Origin: UBA1952 sp965246905
GTDB lineage: Bacteria > Bacteroidota > Bacteroidia > Chitinophagales > Chitinophagaceae
Direction: 5' to 3'
NCBI GenBank assembly: GCA_965246905.1
Contig: CBDFFZ010000012.1
Location: forward strand, 1-64,000
DNA: 64,000 nucleotides
Below, piece after piece: positions 8,339-17,044 of this stretch. Position 1 is the stretch's first letter; each line of letters starts with the position of its first letter. The position numbers and the translations under genes were made by a program. The notes under the pieces are model-generated. The model saw only the letters and a program-made list of their open reading frames with translations. It did not search any database and was not told the origin of the DNA.

Positions 8339-9457
8339 TTAAGCAATTTCCAGGATCATGGACTCCATAGTAATGCCCGGCCCAAAGGCGCAGGCCATCA
8401 TATTCTTACCACTATCGGCAACCCCTAATTTTTGAAGGTATTCCTTTAAAACAAAGAGAATAGTTACAGACGACATATTGCCATAGTTGCGCAAGATGCT
8501 GTAGCTGACTGCATTTTCCTCTTTGGATATTTCCAGCGCCTGCTCGCAGGCTTCGAGAATTTTAGTGCCGCCGGGATGAATGGCGTAGTAGGCAATATCT
8601 TTTTTGCTGAGGCCTGTTTTAAGAAAGAGCTTTTCTAAAAGCGGAGCAATATTCTCCCGCACAATATTGGGCACATCTGGCGTAAGCCGGAGATCAAAGC
8701 CGGAATCGCCAATGCGCCAGACCATGTCATTCGCTGCCGACTGCTCAAACTCTGCATAAAATTTTTTGAGCTTGTAGTGCGCGTTGCCGGCAGCATTTTC
8801 AATAGTTTTTGCCGATACGATGGCGGCCGCCGCCCCATCCGCAAAAAGAGCATTTGCAACAACCTGGTTTGGGTCGTTGTTCTTTTGATAGTGAAGGGTG
8901 CAGAGTTCCACACCTGCCAGGAGTATTACAGCGTCCGGCTCGGAGCGCGCAATATGGTAGGCAGCTTTCAGCGCATTGATGGCCGCATAGCAGCCCATGA
9001 AATTGATGCAGGTACGCTCTACATTTCGGTTGAGCCCTAAAGATTCCACCACTTGTATATCGATGCCCGGAGCCATCATGCCGGTGCAGCTAAAGGCTAT
9101 TACATGGGTGATTTCTTCTTTTTTCAGCGATGGAAGCTGTGTTAGACATTGCGTAGCGGCTTCTGCACAAAGAACGCCGGCATGGGCTTCATATATTTCC
9201 ATTCTGCGCGATACCGGTGTATTTGCATAGTTTCCAGAAGGGTGGAAGAGTACATTGCCCGGTGCATCCTGCGCAGAAAATTCTGCTAGCACGCTGTGCC
9301 GGTGCTCGATGCCGCTGCGGCTGTATATTTTGCGAAGCACTAATTTTTCTGCCCTGCTCATACCATTAGCCGAGTCGAGGATGGAGTAATGCCGATCCTG
9401 TGCTATCTTGTTTGCCGGTGTTGCTGTGCCGATGGCCAGTAATTGTGGGTCATTCAT
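8339..9457 (-). CDS. Type III polyketide synthase (chalcone/stilbene synthase family)
   Basis: 372 residues, normal length for the family. The catalytic triad is visible: Cys in INFMGCYAAINA (about residue 155), His in YYAIHPGGTKILEA (about 296) and Asn in LRNYGNMSSVTILFVL (about 329). The FSCTGMMAPGID segment matches the family substrate-binding region. Such homodimeric enzymes condense malonyl-CoA onto an acyl-CoA starter to give pyrones, resorcinols or phloroglucinols. It heads a minus-strand operon with a methyltransferase and a flavoprotein, and a UbiA prenyltransferase is divergent. In this context an alkylresorcinol-type or prenylated quinol-type lipid is a reasonable guess. Starter and product are unknown. 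Confidence 0.93.
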   Translation of the reverse strand: MNDPQLLAIGTATPANKIAQDRHYSILDSANGMSRAEKLVLRKIYSRSGIEHRHSVLAEFSAQDAPGNVLFHPSGNYANTPVSRRMEIYEAHAGVLCAEAATQCLTQLPSLKKEEITHVIAFSCTGMMAPGIDIQVVESLGLNRNVERTCINFMGCYAAINALKAAYHIARSEPDAVILLAGVELCTLHYQKNNDPNQVVANALFADGAAAAIVSAKTIENAAGNAHYKLKKFYAEFEQSAANDMVWRIGDSGFDLRLTPDVPNIVRENIAPLLEKLFLKTGLSKKDIAYYAIHPGGTKILEACEQALEISKEENAVSYSILRNYGNMSSVTILFVLKEYLQKLGVADSGKNMMACAFGPGITMESMILEIA

Positions 9458-9521
9458 CTTGTGGGAAAATAATCTTTTATTGGATAGGGCTTATATTAGG
9501 AATGTAAAAACCGGAATCTTC

Positions 9522-10430
9522 TTGAATAAAAATACCTTTCTGCCGGCAGCGATTATAGATAAAAATACGTTGCTGCACTTGCGGATCCCGTTTTCCTACT
9601 ACCTCCTGCCGGTATTCCTGTTTGGTATTAGTCAGGCGTCTAATATTCATGCCAGTAGTCTCATCATCGTGCTGTTTGCGCAGCATTTGTTTATATATCC
9701 GGCCAGCAATATTTACAACAGCTATATGGATAAGGATACCGGCGCTATTGGTGGACTCGAGCATCCACCGCCGGTAACGCGCCAGATGTATTATGTAAGC
9801 ATCCTGTTTGATATTGCAGGACTCTTGCTTTGCGCTTTTGCCGGCTGGCGGCATGTGCTGCTGATGGCGGGCTATATCGGCTTTTCAAAATCGTATAGCT
9901 GGCATGGCATTCGGCTTAAAAAATATCCTTACATAGGCTGGTTGAGCGTGCTTTTGTTTCAGGGTGCCTGGACGTACATGCAGGGCAGTATGGCGGCGGA
10001 GAATGCGGTGCCGGATAGCTGGTTTACGCCTAAAAATCTGGAATGCGCGCTATTTGCTTCGCTCATTATTGGCGGCTCTTATCCGCTTACGCAAATCTAT
10101 CAACATGGCGAGGACGGGGAACGTGGGGATTTTACGATCAGCTATCGTTTGGGCATTCGCGGCACCTTTGTTTTTGCAGGAAGCTTTTTTGCTGCCGGTG
10201 CTCTGGTAGCGCTTCACTATTTTACCCGTTACTATTCCCTCAATCAGTTTTTAATTTTTTTAGGATGCCTTGCGCCCGTGGTTATTTATTTTACCTCGTG
10301 GATGATGCAATCTTTTAAGGATGCATCAAAAGCAGATTACCGGCATACAATGTTGATGAACAAGATATCGGCAACGTGCATGATAGTCTGTTTTATTATA
10401 ATTACGCTTATGAATCTGGGTGCTTTTTAG
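9522..10430 (+). CDS. UbiA-family prenyltransferase-like membrane protein
   Basis: About 302 residues with seven to nine hydrophobic segments. The first Asp-rich motif of UbiA enzymes is recognisable as NIYNSYMDKDTG and the second as YPLTQIYQHGEDGERGD, so the diphosphate-binding residues are retained. The frame is open from 9408 but that would overlap the divergent PKS start at 9457. No ATG lies between 9458 and the first motif, so the start must be a rare codon; TTG at 9480, 9522 or 9570 are candidates and 9522 is a compromise. The divergent pairing suggests shared control with the PKS operon and transfer of a prenyl group to the aromatic product. Confidence 0.75.
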   Translation: MNKNTFLPAAIIDKNTLLHLRIPFSYYLLPVFLFGISQASNIHASSLIIVLFAQHLFIYPASNIYNSYMDKDTGAIGGLEHPPPVTRQMYYVSILFDIAGLLLCAFAGWRHVLLMAGYIGFSKSYSWHGIRLKKYPYIGWLSVLLFQGAWTYMQGSMAAENAVPDSWFTPKNLECALFASLIIGGSYPLTQIYQHGEDGERGDFTISYRLGIRGTFVFAGSFFAAGALVALHYFTRYYSLNQFLIFLGCLAPVVIYFTSWMMQSFKDASKADYRHTMLMNKISATCMIVCFIIITLMNLGAF

Positions 10431-10476
10431 AGGCGGATGATTTTTATTCCATTCACAGGAAACCATTTTAAATAAA

Positions 10477-12045
10477 ATGATCAGAATCTACTTTACTACA
10501 GTTTGTACATCGCTTCTGTTATCCACCGCAGCGTTTGCGCAGCGGAACAATGATGTCCCGAATCCGCGCATCATTAACCGCATAAAAAACGAAGCATTTG
10601 AAAATTCAAAAGTAATGGAAACGCTTTTTGAGCTCACCGATGTTTCCGGGCCGCGCCTCACAGGCTCACCGGGATTGCTGCGCGCCGAGCAATGGGCAAA
10701 AAAGCAGTTGGCAGCCTGGGGGCTCGATCATGCAAAATTAGAGCGCTGGGGCGGCTTTGGCCGGGGGTGGGAAACAAAGAAATGCTTTGTAGCTATGACG
10801 GTGCCCTACTATCAGCCCATGATTGCCGTGCCAAAAGCATGGACTCCCGGAACTGGCGGAGCGCTTAGGGCTGAGGCGATTTTGGTGAAGGCAGATAACC
10901 TGAACGACCTCGATAAATACAGCGGCAAGCTGAGCGGCAAGATTGTAATTATCGCTCCCGCATCCACGGAAATGAAGATGAGCCTGAGCGCTGATGCCAA
11001 ACGCTATACCGATGAGGAGCTTACAAAAATGGAGGCCGATCCGCATACGGAAGACGCGCCGGACAATACTTACGCAAAAACCCGCGAGCAATACCGCGCG
11101 CTGGCGGCCATGCGCGGGAAGATCGATTCCTTTTTAATGACGCAGCAGGTAGCCGCAGTGGTTGGAGCTAGCCGCGGCGGCGCAATGGGCACCGTTTTTA
11201 CTACCAATGGCGCGCCGTATGCCTGGAATGCTACAGAAGTATTGCCCGCAGTGGAAATGGCTACGGAGGACATTAACCGTATAACGAGGCTGCTGACAGC
11301 AGGTAAGAAAGTAAACCTTGAAATGGAGATCAATAACCAGTTCCTTAAAGAAGACTCTACAGGCTATAATGTTGTGGCAGAAATTCCCGGAATGGATAAA
11401 GCCCTGAGTGCGGAGGTGGTAATGCTTGGCGCGCATATTGACTCCTGGCATGCGGCTACCGGCGCTACTGATAATGCTGCAGGCGTTGCCGTAATGATGG
11501 AGGCTGTACGCATCCTGAAAACTTTAAATCTGCAACCGCGGCGTACCATCCGTATTGCGTTATGGAGTGGGGAAGAACAGGGTCTCCATGGCTCCCGCAA
11601 TTATGTAAAGAATCATTTTGGCGATGTTGCTACTATGAAGCTTAAGCAGGAGCAAAAGCTCATTTCAGCCTACTATAACCTGGATAATGGTGCAGGTAAA
11701 ATACGCGGCATCTACCTTCAGGGCAATGATGCAGCAAGGGCGCCTTTTGAAGCATGGCTGGCGCCTTTTAAAGATCTCGGAGCAAGCACAGTAACCATCC
11801 GCAATACCGGCTCAACAGATCATGTGGCTTTCGATGCAATTGGCATCCCGGGGTTCCAGTTTATACAGGACCCGCTGGAGTATTTCACCCGCACGCACCA
11901 CACCAATATGGATACTTACGACCGTATAAATAAAAACGACCTCATGCAGGCTTCCGTGATCGTAGCAACATTCGTGTACCAGACTGCAATGCGCGATAGG
12001 ATGATGCCCAGAAAGGAATTGCCGAAAGTAAAAAAGACTCTGTGA
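10477..12045 (+). CDS. Secreted M28-family metallopeptidase
   Basis: 522 residues with a signal peptide (residues 1-21, ending AFAQ). A protease-associated-type insert occupies about 120-270. The M28 di-zinc site is complete: LGAHIDSW (about 312-319), GATDNAAGVAV (about 323-333), SGEEQGLHGS (about 362-371), an Asp in YNLDNGAG, and His in RTHHTNMDTYD near the C-terminus. Such enzymes are periplasmic or secreted amino- or carboxypeptidases cleaving peptide termini. No T9SS sorting domain is present, so it is probably periplasmic. It stands alone, 46 bases after the UbiA gene, with a REP-like repeat downstream. Confidence 0.92.
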   Translation: MIRIYFTTVCTSLLLSTAAFAQRNNDVPNPRIINRIKNEAFENSKVMETLFELTDVSGPRLTGSPGLLRAEQWAKKQLAAWGLDHAKLERWGGFGRGWETKKCFVAMTVPYYQPMIAVPKAWTPGTGGALRAEAILVKADNLNDLDKYSGKLSGKIVIIAPASTEMKMSLSADAKRYTDEELTKMEADPHTEDAPDNTYAKTREQYRALAAMRGKIDSFLMTQQVAAVVGASRGGAMGTVFTTNGAPYAWNATEVLPAVEMATEDINRITRLLTAGKKVNLEMEINNQFLKEDSTGYNVVAEIPGMDKALSAEVVMLGAHIDSWHAATGATDNAAGVAVMMEAVRILKTLNLQPRRTIRIALWSGEEQGLHGSRNYVKNHFGDVATMKLKQEQKLISAYYNLDNGAGKIRGIYLQGNDAARAPFEAWLAPFKDLGASTVTIRNTGSTDHVAFDAIGIPGFQFIQDPLEYFTRTHHTNMDTYDRINKNDLMQASVIVATFVYQTAMRDRMMPRKELPKVKKTL

Positions 12046-12105
12046 AATCCTGAGCCGGCTTTTCCTCATGGGCAGGGCCGTTGTACGCTGAATTTCCAAC
12101 CTAAA

Positions 12106-12131
12106 CTTTGTCATCCCGCAGGGATCTTTAG
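12106..12131 (+). repeat. REP-like repeat copy
   Basis: Exact copy of the 26-base core shared with 6268-6293 (inverted) and 6380-6405, followed by CACAGTTGCTTA, which resembles the extension of the 43-bp arms. It lies between the M28 peptidase stop and the mdh terminator, in the convergent intergenic region 12046-12305. Confidence 0.85.
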
Positions 12132-12251
12132 CACAGTTGCTTATTGAAAATCTCTGTAGGACATAGTCGCGGTAGCAAACCACTATAAACCTTAGCATGC
12201 AGCAGGCTCCGCCATTATATGATGAGAGGAGCTACAAGTAGGTAATCAGCC

Positions 12252-12288
12252 AATAAAAAAAGCCGCTCTCTCCCGAAAGCGGCTTTCC
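12252..12288 (-). terminator. Intrinsic terminator of mdh
   Basis: On the minus strand a stem AAAGCCGCT/AGCGGCTTT (arms 12278-12286 and 12259-12267) with an 11-base loop is followed by a T-run. It sits 18 bases past the mdh stop. Confidence 0.9.
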
Positions 12289-12305
12289 ATTATGCTTACA
12301 AAATA

Positions 12306-13244
12306 TCAAGCATTGACTGCTTCATCCAGTACGCTGTTCATGCTGCGTACAGCTTCGGCAGATTTGTTGAAGAGCTCCTGCTCCTCGCTGTTCAGCTTAT
12401 AATCAATAATCTTTTCCCAACCATTCTTGCCTACCACTACCGGTACGCCGAGGCAGATATCTTTCTGGCCATACTCGCCATCAAGCATTACGCAGCAAGG
12501 CAAAACCTTACGCTCGTTGCGGATGATGGCCTCTACGAGGTTGGCGCCTGCCGCGCCCGGCGCATACCAGGCAGAAGTGCCAAGGTATTTGGTAAGCGTT
12601 GCTCCGCCCACCATGGTATCCGCAGCAATCTGCTTTAGCTTTTCAGCATCAAGCATATTGGAAACAGGTGTACCGTTGAGCGAGGCCAAACGCGTAAGCG
12701 GGATCATTGTAGTATCACCATGACCCCCGATTACAGTGCCGTGCAGATCATTCTGTGAGCAGTTGAGCGCCATTTGCATATAGGTCTTGAAACGGGCGCT
12801 GTCGAGCTGTCCGCCCATGCCGATCACTCGGTTCTTTGGCAGGCCTGTCGCTTTAAGGGTCAGGTAAGTCATCGTATCCATTGGGTTGGAGATGACCACT
12901 ATAATAGTATTCGGGGAATGCTGGAGGAGGCTCTTTGCAACGCCCTCTACAATCTTGGCATTGGTACCGATGAGCTCTTCGCGCGTCATGCCCGGCTTGC
13001 GGGGAATACCGGATGTGATTACACAAACGTCAGAGCCGGCGGTTTTGCTGTAATCGTTGGTAGAGCCAATGACACGGGTATCGAAGCCAAGCAGCGACGA
13101 TGTCTGCATAATATCGAGGGCCTTGCCTTCGGCGAAGCCTTCCTTGATGTCAACGAGCACGAGCTCTTCCACAAGTTCTTTGCGGGCGATATTATCAGCA
13201 CAGGTAGCGCCTACAGCGCCGGCACCTACTACGGTTACTTTCAT
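12306..13244 (-). CDS. mdh: Malate dehydrogenase
   Basis: 312 residues of the LDH-like, tetrameric malate dehydrogenase type. NAD site GAGAVGATCADNIA (about 7-20) with Asp32 in LVDIKEG; substrate Arg in GIPRKPGMTREEL, the pattern that separates malate from lactate dehydrogenases; ISNPMDTMTYL; second substrate Arg in LDSARFKTY; catalytic His in IGGHGDTTM. It interconverts malate and oxaloacetate with NAD in the TCA cycle, in the cytoplasm. Monocistronic: a -7 promoter motif lies upstream and a strong terminator downstream. Confidence 0.97.
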   Translation of the reverse strand: MKVTVVGAGAVGATCADNIARKELVEELVLVDIKEGFAEGKALDIMQTSSLLGFDTRVIGSTNDYSKTAGSDVCVITSGIPRKPGMTREELIGTNAKIVEGVAKSLLQHSPNTIIVVISNPMDTMTYLTLKATGLPKNRVIGMGGQLDSARFKTYMQMALNCSQNDLHGTVIGGHGDTTMIPLTRLASLNGTPVSNMLDAEKLKQIAADTMVGGATLTKYLGTSAWYAPGAAGANLVEAIIRNERKVLPCCVMLDGEYGQKDICLGVPVVVGKNGWEKIIDYKLNSEEQELFNKSAEAVRSMNSVLDEAVNA

Positions 13245-13285
13245 TATAAATGGATTGTTTTTAGGAAAGAAATATTTAAGCGCGG

Positions 13286-13293
13286 CAAATATA
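13286..13293 (-). promoter_or_regulatory. Candidate -7 element for mdh
   Basis: Minus-strand TATATTTG matches the Bacteroidota -7 consensus TAnnTTTG and lies about 42 bases upstream of the mdh start. A TTG lies 13 bases further upstream, closer than the usual spacing, so only the -7 box is convincing. Confidence 0.55.
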
Positions 13294-13314
13294 GAAAAAA
13301 GGAGCGCAAGGGCG

Positions 13315-13322
13315 TATATTTG
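13315..13322 (+). promoter_or_regulatory. Candidate -7 element for tRNA-Gly
   Basis: Plus-strand TATATTTG, identical to the mdh box on the other strand, ends 11 bases before the tRNA-Gly 5' end, which fits transcription starting a few bases before the mature tRNA. No clear -33 TTG is visible. Confidence 0.55.
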
Positions 13323-13333
13323 AATCCGTATCA

Positions 13334-13406
13334 GCGGAAATAGCTCAGTTGGTAGAGCATCAGCTTCCCAAGCTGAGGGTCGCGCGTTCGAATCGCGTTT
13401 TCCGCT
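13334..13406 (+). tRNA. tRNA-Gly (anticodon CCC)
   Basis: 73-base cloverleaf. Acceptor arms GCGGAAA/TTTCCGC pair perfectly, the D arm is GCTCAGTTGGTAGAGC, the anticodon stem is TCAGC/GCTGA around loop TTCCCAA, and the T arm is GCGCG-TTCGAAT-CGCGT. CCA is not encoded. Anticodon CCC reads GGG. Confidence 0.96.
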
Positions 13407-13408
13407 CT

Positions 13409-13444
13409 GTGTCCCACGCCTCTAAAGGCGTGGGACACTTTTTT
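13409..13444 (+). terminator. Terminator after tRNA-Gly
   Basis: Thirteen-base perfect stem (13409-13421 with 13426-13438), four-base loop CTAA and six T residues, starting three bases after the tRNA. Confidence 0.95.
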
Positions 13445-13547
13445 ATGGATAGGTTTGCCATTATTAAGGAAACGTTCCATGCATTGAGCAATAATCTTGA
13501 TAATGAGAATCCTGCCATAGTTACCGGCCTCTTTCAAGCTTACGGCA

Positions 13548-13748
13548 CTACATTTTTTTTAATTCATTTATCTGCTCCTCTGCCAGTTTTTCGGCAATAG
13601 AATCATCGATTATTGCATCAAGCTTTTCAGGAACGGCGCCGGATTTTACATAGCTCACGCTGCCGAGCAGGAAATATCCGGTTCTGCTGTACTGGTACAA
13701 CTGTTCGTAAAAGTTGATCCTGTTCTCCGCATTTATTGTAAAAGTCAT
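13548..13748 (-). CDS. Small hypothetical protein, second gene of a pair
   Basis: 66 residues, not recognised. N-terminus MTFTINAENRINFYEQLYQYS, C-terminus charged and helical (IAEKLAEEQINELKKM). Its start overlaps the upstream 155-residue gene by four bases, which supports real coding and co-translation. No signal peptide, membrane segment or metal motif. The small size and coupling could fit a partner protein, but nothing identifies a toxin-antitoxin system. Confidence 0.6.
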   Translation of the reverse strand: MTFTINAENRINFYEQLYQYSRTGYFLLGSVSYVKSGAVPEKLDAIIDDSIAEKLAEEQINELKKM

Positions 13749-14212
13749 AATGAGATGATATTGAAATTTAGCGTTGCCATATTTTTGAGCGGAAGGTTTG
13801 CTGTATGCGCATCGGTGCTCCGATAGTTGATATTCCTACTCGAAGTCTTTGGTACACTCAGGTTGCGGATGTGTATGAATAAATAGAGCAGCTCATTGCG
13901 ACGAAAACCTGCACCAGTATGCGCTGACAAATCCGGCCTTATCCCGTAGAGTAGCTGATGAAATTCAGCAGCGAGATCTTTCCCCTGCTCATAGCAGGAC
14001 AGGCTGAAATTATAAGAATGGCCGATCCCGTATCGGGAAACAAAATCAAACTCTGTTTCAATAATATCGGTAGTGATAGCGATACCAATATCAAATTGAT
14101 TGCTGGCCAGCAAATTTTTTACAGCATCCAAACGATGTGTGGCAAAATGAGCCCGTAAATCCAGCGCTATAAGGTAAAATATATCCTTTACGGTCAGTTT
14201 AGAGATGTCCAT
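13745..14212 (-). CDS. Hypothetical protein, first gene of a pair
   Basis: 155 residues, not recognised. Begins MDISKLTVKDIFYLIALDLRAHF; the middle contains FDIGIAITTDIIETEF and repeated aromatic/charged segments. No signal peptide or transmembrane helix. The C-terminus (after about residue 125) looks low in conserved character. It is coupled by a four-base overlap to the 66-residue gene. The upstream sequence 14213-14349 is AT-rich and holds no other feature I can name. Confidence 0.6.
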   Translation of the reverse strand: MDISKLTVKDIFYLIALDLRAHFATHRLDAVKNLLASNQFDIGIAITTDIIETEFDFVSRYGIGHSYNFSLSCYEQGKDLAAEFHQLLYGIRPDLSAHTGAGFRRNELLYLFIHIRNLSVPKTSSRNINYRSTDAHTANLPLKNMATLNFNIISL

Positions 14213-14349
14213 TCCGTTGATTGTGCCGTAAATATATCAACATTTACAAAACAATTCCCATAAAAACTTAGATTTATTACTACTTTTTATCGAATAATAA
14301 TACAGCAGTAATACAGCAGAAGAATTATAAAAAATTAAGAAAAAATTGC

Positions 14350-14380
14350 AGAAAAAAACCGGCAGCGTGGCTACCGGTTT
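14350..14380 (-). terminator. Terminator of the etf operon
   Basis: On the minus strand, AAACCGG/CCGGTTT stem (arms 14374-14380 and 14356-14362) followed by seven T residues, 26 bases after the etfA stop. Confidence 0.88.
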
Positions 14381-14405
14381 TGAATGCTACATTTTGAATT
14401 TTAAA

Positions 14406-15383
14406 TTAATGCTGTGCTTCTTTAAATTTCTTCACCGCTTCGGTGAGCTTAGGCACAATTTCCTGCGCATCGCCAAGCACACCATAATCGGCCGCTTTAA
14501 AGAAAGGCGCTTCAGGATCTTTATTGATTACAACTATAGTTTTGGAACCGTTTACGCCCGCAAGGTGCTGTATAGCTCCTGAAATACCCACAGCTATGTA
14601 CAGATTGGGGCGAATGGTGCCGCCTGTTTGGCCTACGTGCTCATGGTGTGGCCGCCAGTGGCTATCTGCAACCGGGCGGGAGCAGGCAAGTGATGCGCCT
14701 AAGGCACCTGCAAGATTTTCAAGTACGCCCCAGTTTTCGGGCCCCTTCAATCCCCGGCCACCACTTACTACCAACTCTGCTTCCGATAATGGCACAGTTC
14801 CTGTTACTTTATTGGTTTCCTTTACTTGGATGCTGAAATCCTTATCATCAAAGGATACGTCCAGCTTTTCAACTGGCGCGCTGCCTTCTCCCTTTACCAC
14901 CGGGAAAGTATTCGGCATCAGTGTAATCACTTTCACATCGCTTGAAATAGCAACTTCAGCAAATGCTTTACCTGCGAAAACGGCTTTGCGCAATGCAAAT
15001 CCTTTTGCCATGTCCGGCAGGGAAATAGCCCCTGCAACGAGACCTGCTTTGAGTGTGGCTGCTACGCGCGGAGCTACCATCTTGCCCATAATATCATGAG
15101 AAATAATAATCACCTTTGCACCTTCTTTCTGCGCCGCAGCTATGATCGCTTTTGCAGCAGCACGCCCGCTAAATGTATCGAGCTTTGCATCGGCAATATG
15201 CAGTACTTTCTGTGCTCCATAGGCACCCAGGGCCTGCATGGCTTCTTCGCCTGCAGTGCCTAATACGATTGCCGTTGCGGTGGTGCCCATGCTTTGGGCT
15301 ATATCCGCAGCATATTGCACTGCTTCAAAAGATTTCTTCTTAAAAACACCTTGCGCATGCTCGGCTAAAACTATTACAGACAT
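14406..15383 (-). CDS. etfA: Electron transfer flavoprotein subunit alpha
   Basis: 325 residues. The C-terminal FAD domain is clear: SGGRGLKGPENWG, ASLACSRPVADSHW, HVGQTGGTIRPNLYIAVGISGAIQHLAG and INKDPEAPFFKAADYGVLGDA, all signature stretches of EtfA. The heterodimer with EtfB carries electrons from acyl-CoA dehydrogenases to ETF-quinone oxidoreductase in the cytoplasm. It lies 81 bases after etfB on the same strand with a terminator behind it, so the two form an operon. Confidence 0.96.
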   Translation of the reverse strand: MSVIVLAEHAQGVFKKKSFEAVQYAADIAQSMGTTATAIVLGTAGEEAMQALGAYGAQKVLHIADAKLDTFSGRAAAKAIIAAAQKEGAKVIIISHDIMGKMVAPRVAATLKAGLVAGAISLPDMAKGFALRKAVFAGKAFAEVAISSDVKVITLMPNTFPVVKGEGSAPVEKLDVSFDDKDFSIQVKETNKVTGTVPLSEAELVVSGGRGLKGPENWGVLENLAGALGASLACSRPVADSHWRPHHEHVGQTGGTIRPNLYIAVGISGAIQHLAGVNGSKTIVVINKDPEAPFFKAADYGVLGDAQEIVPKLTEAVKKFKEAQH

Positions 15384-15464
15384 TTTCTTTGATTTGTTAA
15401 TTTGAAAATTGACGATTCAGAGGTAGTGAACGCAGCATTCAGCACTCAAACCTCAGCACTTAAT

Positions 15465-16208
15465 TTAGATGACTTTCGCTTCGCTGTGTAATGCGGCGAT
15501 CAGATCATCAAGATGGTCTGCCTCAAACATCTTTACGCCTGTTTTTGCCGGTGGCAGCTCATAATGCACGATCTGCGTCAACGCTGCAACATTTGCCGAA
15601 GGCACAACTTTCAATGGTTTGGTACGGGCTGCCATAATACCGCGCATATTGGGGATACGAGCTTCAGCCATTCCTTTCTGGCAGGATACCACGAGTGGAA
15701 GGGCAGAAATATTCACTTCTTCGCCGCCTTCAATTTCGCGGCTTACAGTTGCTGTGGTGCCTGCAATATCCAGCTTTGAGGCAAAGCCTATATAATTCAT
15801 ATCAAGCATACCAGCAATCATGCCGCCTACAACGCCATTATTATAATCAATGCTTTCCTTGCCAGTGAGGATAAGATCATAGGCGCCTTCCTTTGCAAAA
15901 GCTGCAATCTCAGATGCTACCACATAGGGGTCGGCGCTTTCCACATCTATACGAAAGGCCTCATCGCCGCCCAGCGCAAGCGCTTTACGGATTACAGGCT
16001 CGCTGTCTGTTTTACCTACCGTTACCAGGTATACGGCTGTTGCGATACCTGTTTCTTTCAGTTCAAGCGCGCGTACCAGCGCATACCATTCATCATAAGG
16101 ATTGATGATCATGGTTACGCCCTGTGTATTGAAGGTGGTGTTATTGTCGCTGAAAGCGATCTTCGTAGTGGTGTCGGGCACCTGAGCGATGCAGACCAGT
16201 ATTTTCAT
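15465..16208 (-). CDS. etfB: Electron transfer flavoprotein subunit beta
   Basis: 247 residues counted from the Met of MKILVCIAQVPDTTTKI, which is the conserved N-terminus; the frame is open for 19 more codons upstream without homology, so the ATG at 16208 is preferred. AMP/flavin-domain motifs: NPYDEWYALVRALELKE, DLILTGKESIDYNNGVVGGMIA, and the C-terminal TRPLKV-like MAARTKPLKVVP. Partner of EtfA in fatty-acid and amino-acid oxidation. First gene of the etfBA operon and divergent from the papain-like secreted protein. Confidence 0.95.
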   Translation of the reverse strand: MKILVCIAQVPDTTTKIAFSDNNTTFNTQGVTMIINPYDEWYALVRALELKETGIATAVYLVTVGKTDSEPVIRKALALGGDEAFRIDVESADPYVVASEIAAFAKEGAYDLILTGKESIDYNNGVVGGMIAGMLDMNYIGFASKLDIAGTTATVSREIEGGEEVNISALPLVVSCQKGMAEARIPNMRGIMAARTKPLKVVPSANVAALTQIVHYELPPAKTGVKMFEADHLDDLIAALHSEAKVI

Positions 16209-16338
16209 CCTTAGAAATAAATTTGAAATGAAATGCCCGGCAGTATTGCCGGTAAACAGGGGCAAAAGTAAGGCAAAAGGTGTGCAAATAGCAGTCTTAA
16301 ATTCCTGCTTTACGCTCGCTTACTTTTGTGTCTCTTTT

Positions 16339-16986
16339 ATGAAAGTCTTTTTCCTGATCGTTTGTATTGTGGCAGCATTAGGCGTTGCCGGACAGCCCAT
16401 CCAAAAATTTAAATTCCGGAATGGCGACCTGCTGTTTCAGGATCTCGACTGCGGTGGGCTTTGCGATGCAATTGAGGCCGTTACGACAAGCGCTCAGGGC
16501 AGACATTTTTCTCATTTAGGATTAGTGATCATTAAAGACGATTCGGTATTGGTGATTGAAGCGATTGGTAAAGATGTGCACACTACTTCGCTTCAAAAAT
16601 TTGCCCATAGGCAGCTCAATGCTGCAGGCAACCCTAAGATTACAGTTGGCCGGCTAAAGAAACGCTATCTGAAGCTTAATGATAAGGCGCTTCGATTTGC
16701 TATGAAGCAACTACATAAGCCTTACGATGATCCATTCCTGTATAACAACGGGAAATATTATTGCAGCGAGCTGATCTATGGTGCCTATAAATATGCCAAT
16801 GGCGGCAAGCCATTCTTTCCCTTAACTCCAATGACGTTTAATGATCCAGCTACGGGCAAACCTTTCCCTGCCTGGGCAGCGTATTATAATGCGCTGAAAA
16901 TATCCATCCCCGAAGGGCAACCCGGCTGCAACCCGGGCAGTATTTCTACGAGTGATAAAATTGAGATTATTGCTTCCTTCTATTAA
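16339..16986 (+). CDS. Secreted permuted papain-like (YiiX/YebB-type, NlpC/P60 superfamily) protein
   Basis: 215 residues from MKVFFLIVCIVAALGVAGQ, a signal peptide; the longer upstream frame has no start support. Motifs of the YiiX group: GDLLFQDLDCG, HFSHLGLVI (His), VIEAIG (Glu) and YYCSELIYGAYKYA (Cys, about residue 143). In this permuted fold the His-containing segment precedes the Cys, as here. The family is thought to hydrolyse amide or ester bonds in lipids or cell-wall peptides. TACTTTTG at 16321-16328 fits a -7 promoter box, close to the start codon. Confidence 0.85.
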   Translation: MKVFFLIVCIVAALGVAGQPIQKFKFRNGDLLFQDLDCGGLCDAIEAVTTSAQGRHFSHLGLVIIKDDSVLVIEAIGKDVHTTSLQKFAHRQLNAAGNPKITVGRLKKRYLKLNDKALRFAMKQLHKPYDDPFLYNNGKYYCSELIYGAYKYANGGKPFFPLTPMTFNDPATGKPFPAWAAYYNALKISIPEGQPGCNPGSISTSDKIEIIASFY

Positions 16987-17044
16987 TAACCCCCCCCACA
17001 GGAAAGGCGGCTTTAGCCGGAACGAAATTCTAATACGCGGTTTT

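Noticed and set aside
13349..13600. ORF starting inside tRNA-Gly
   Set aside because: Overlaps the tRNA and its terminator.
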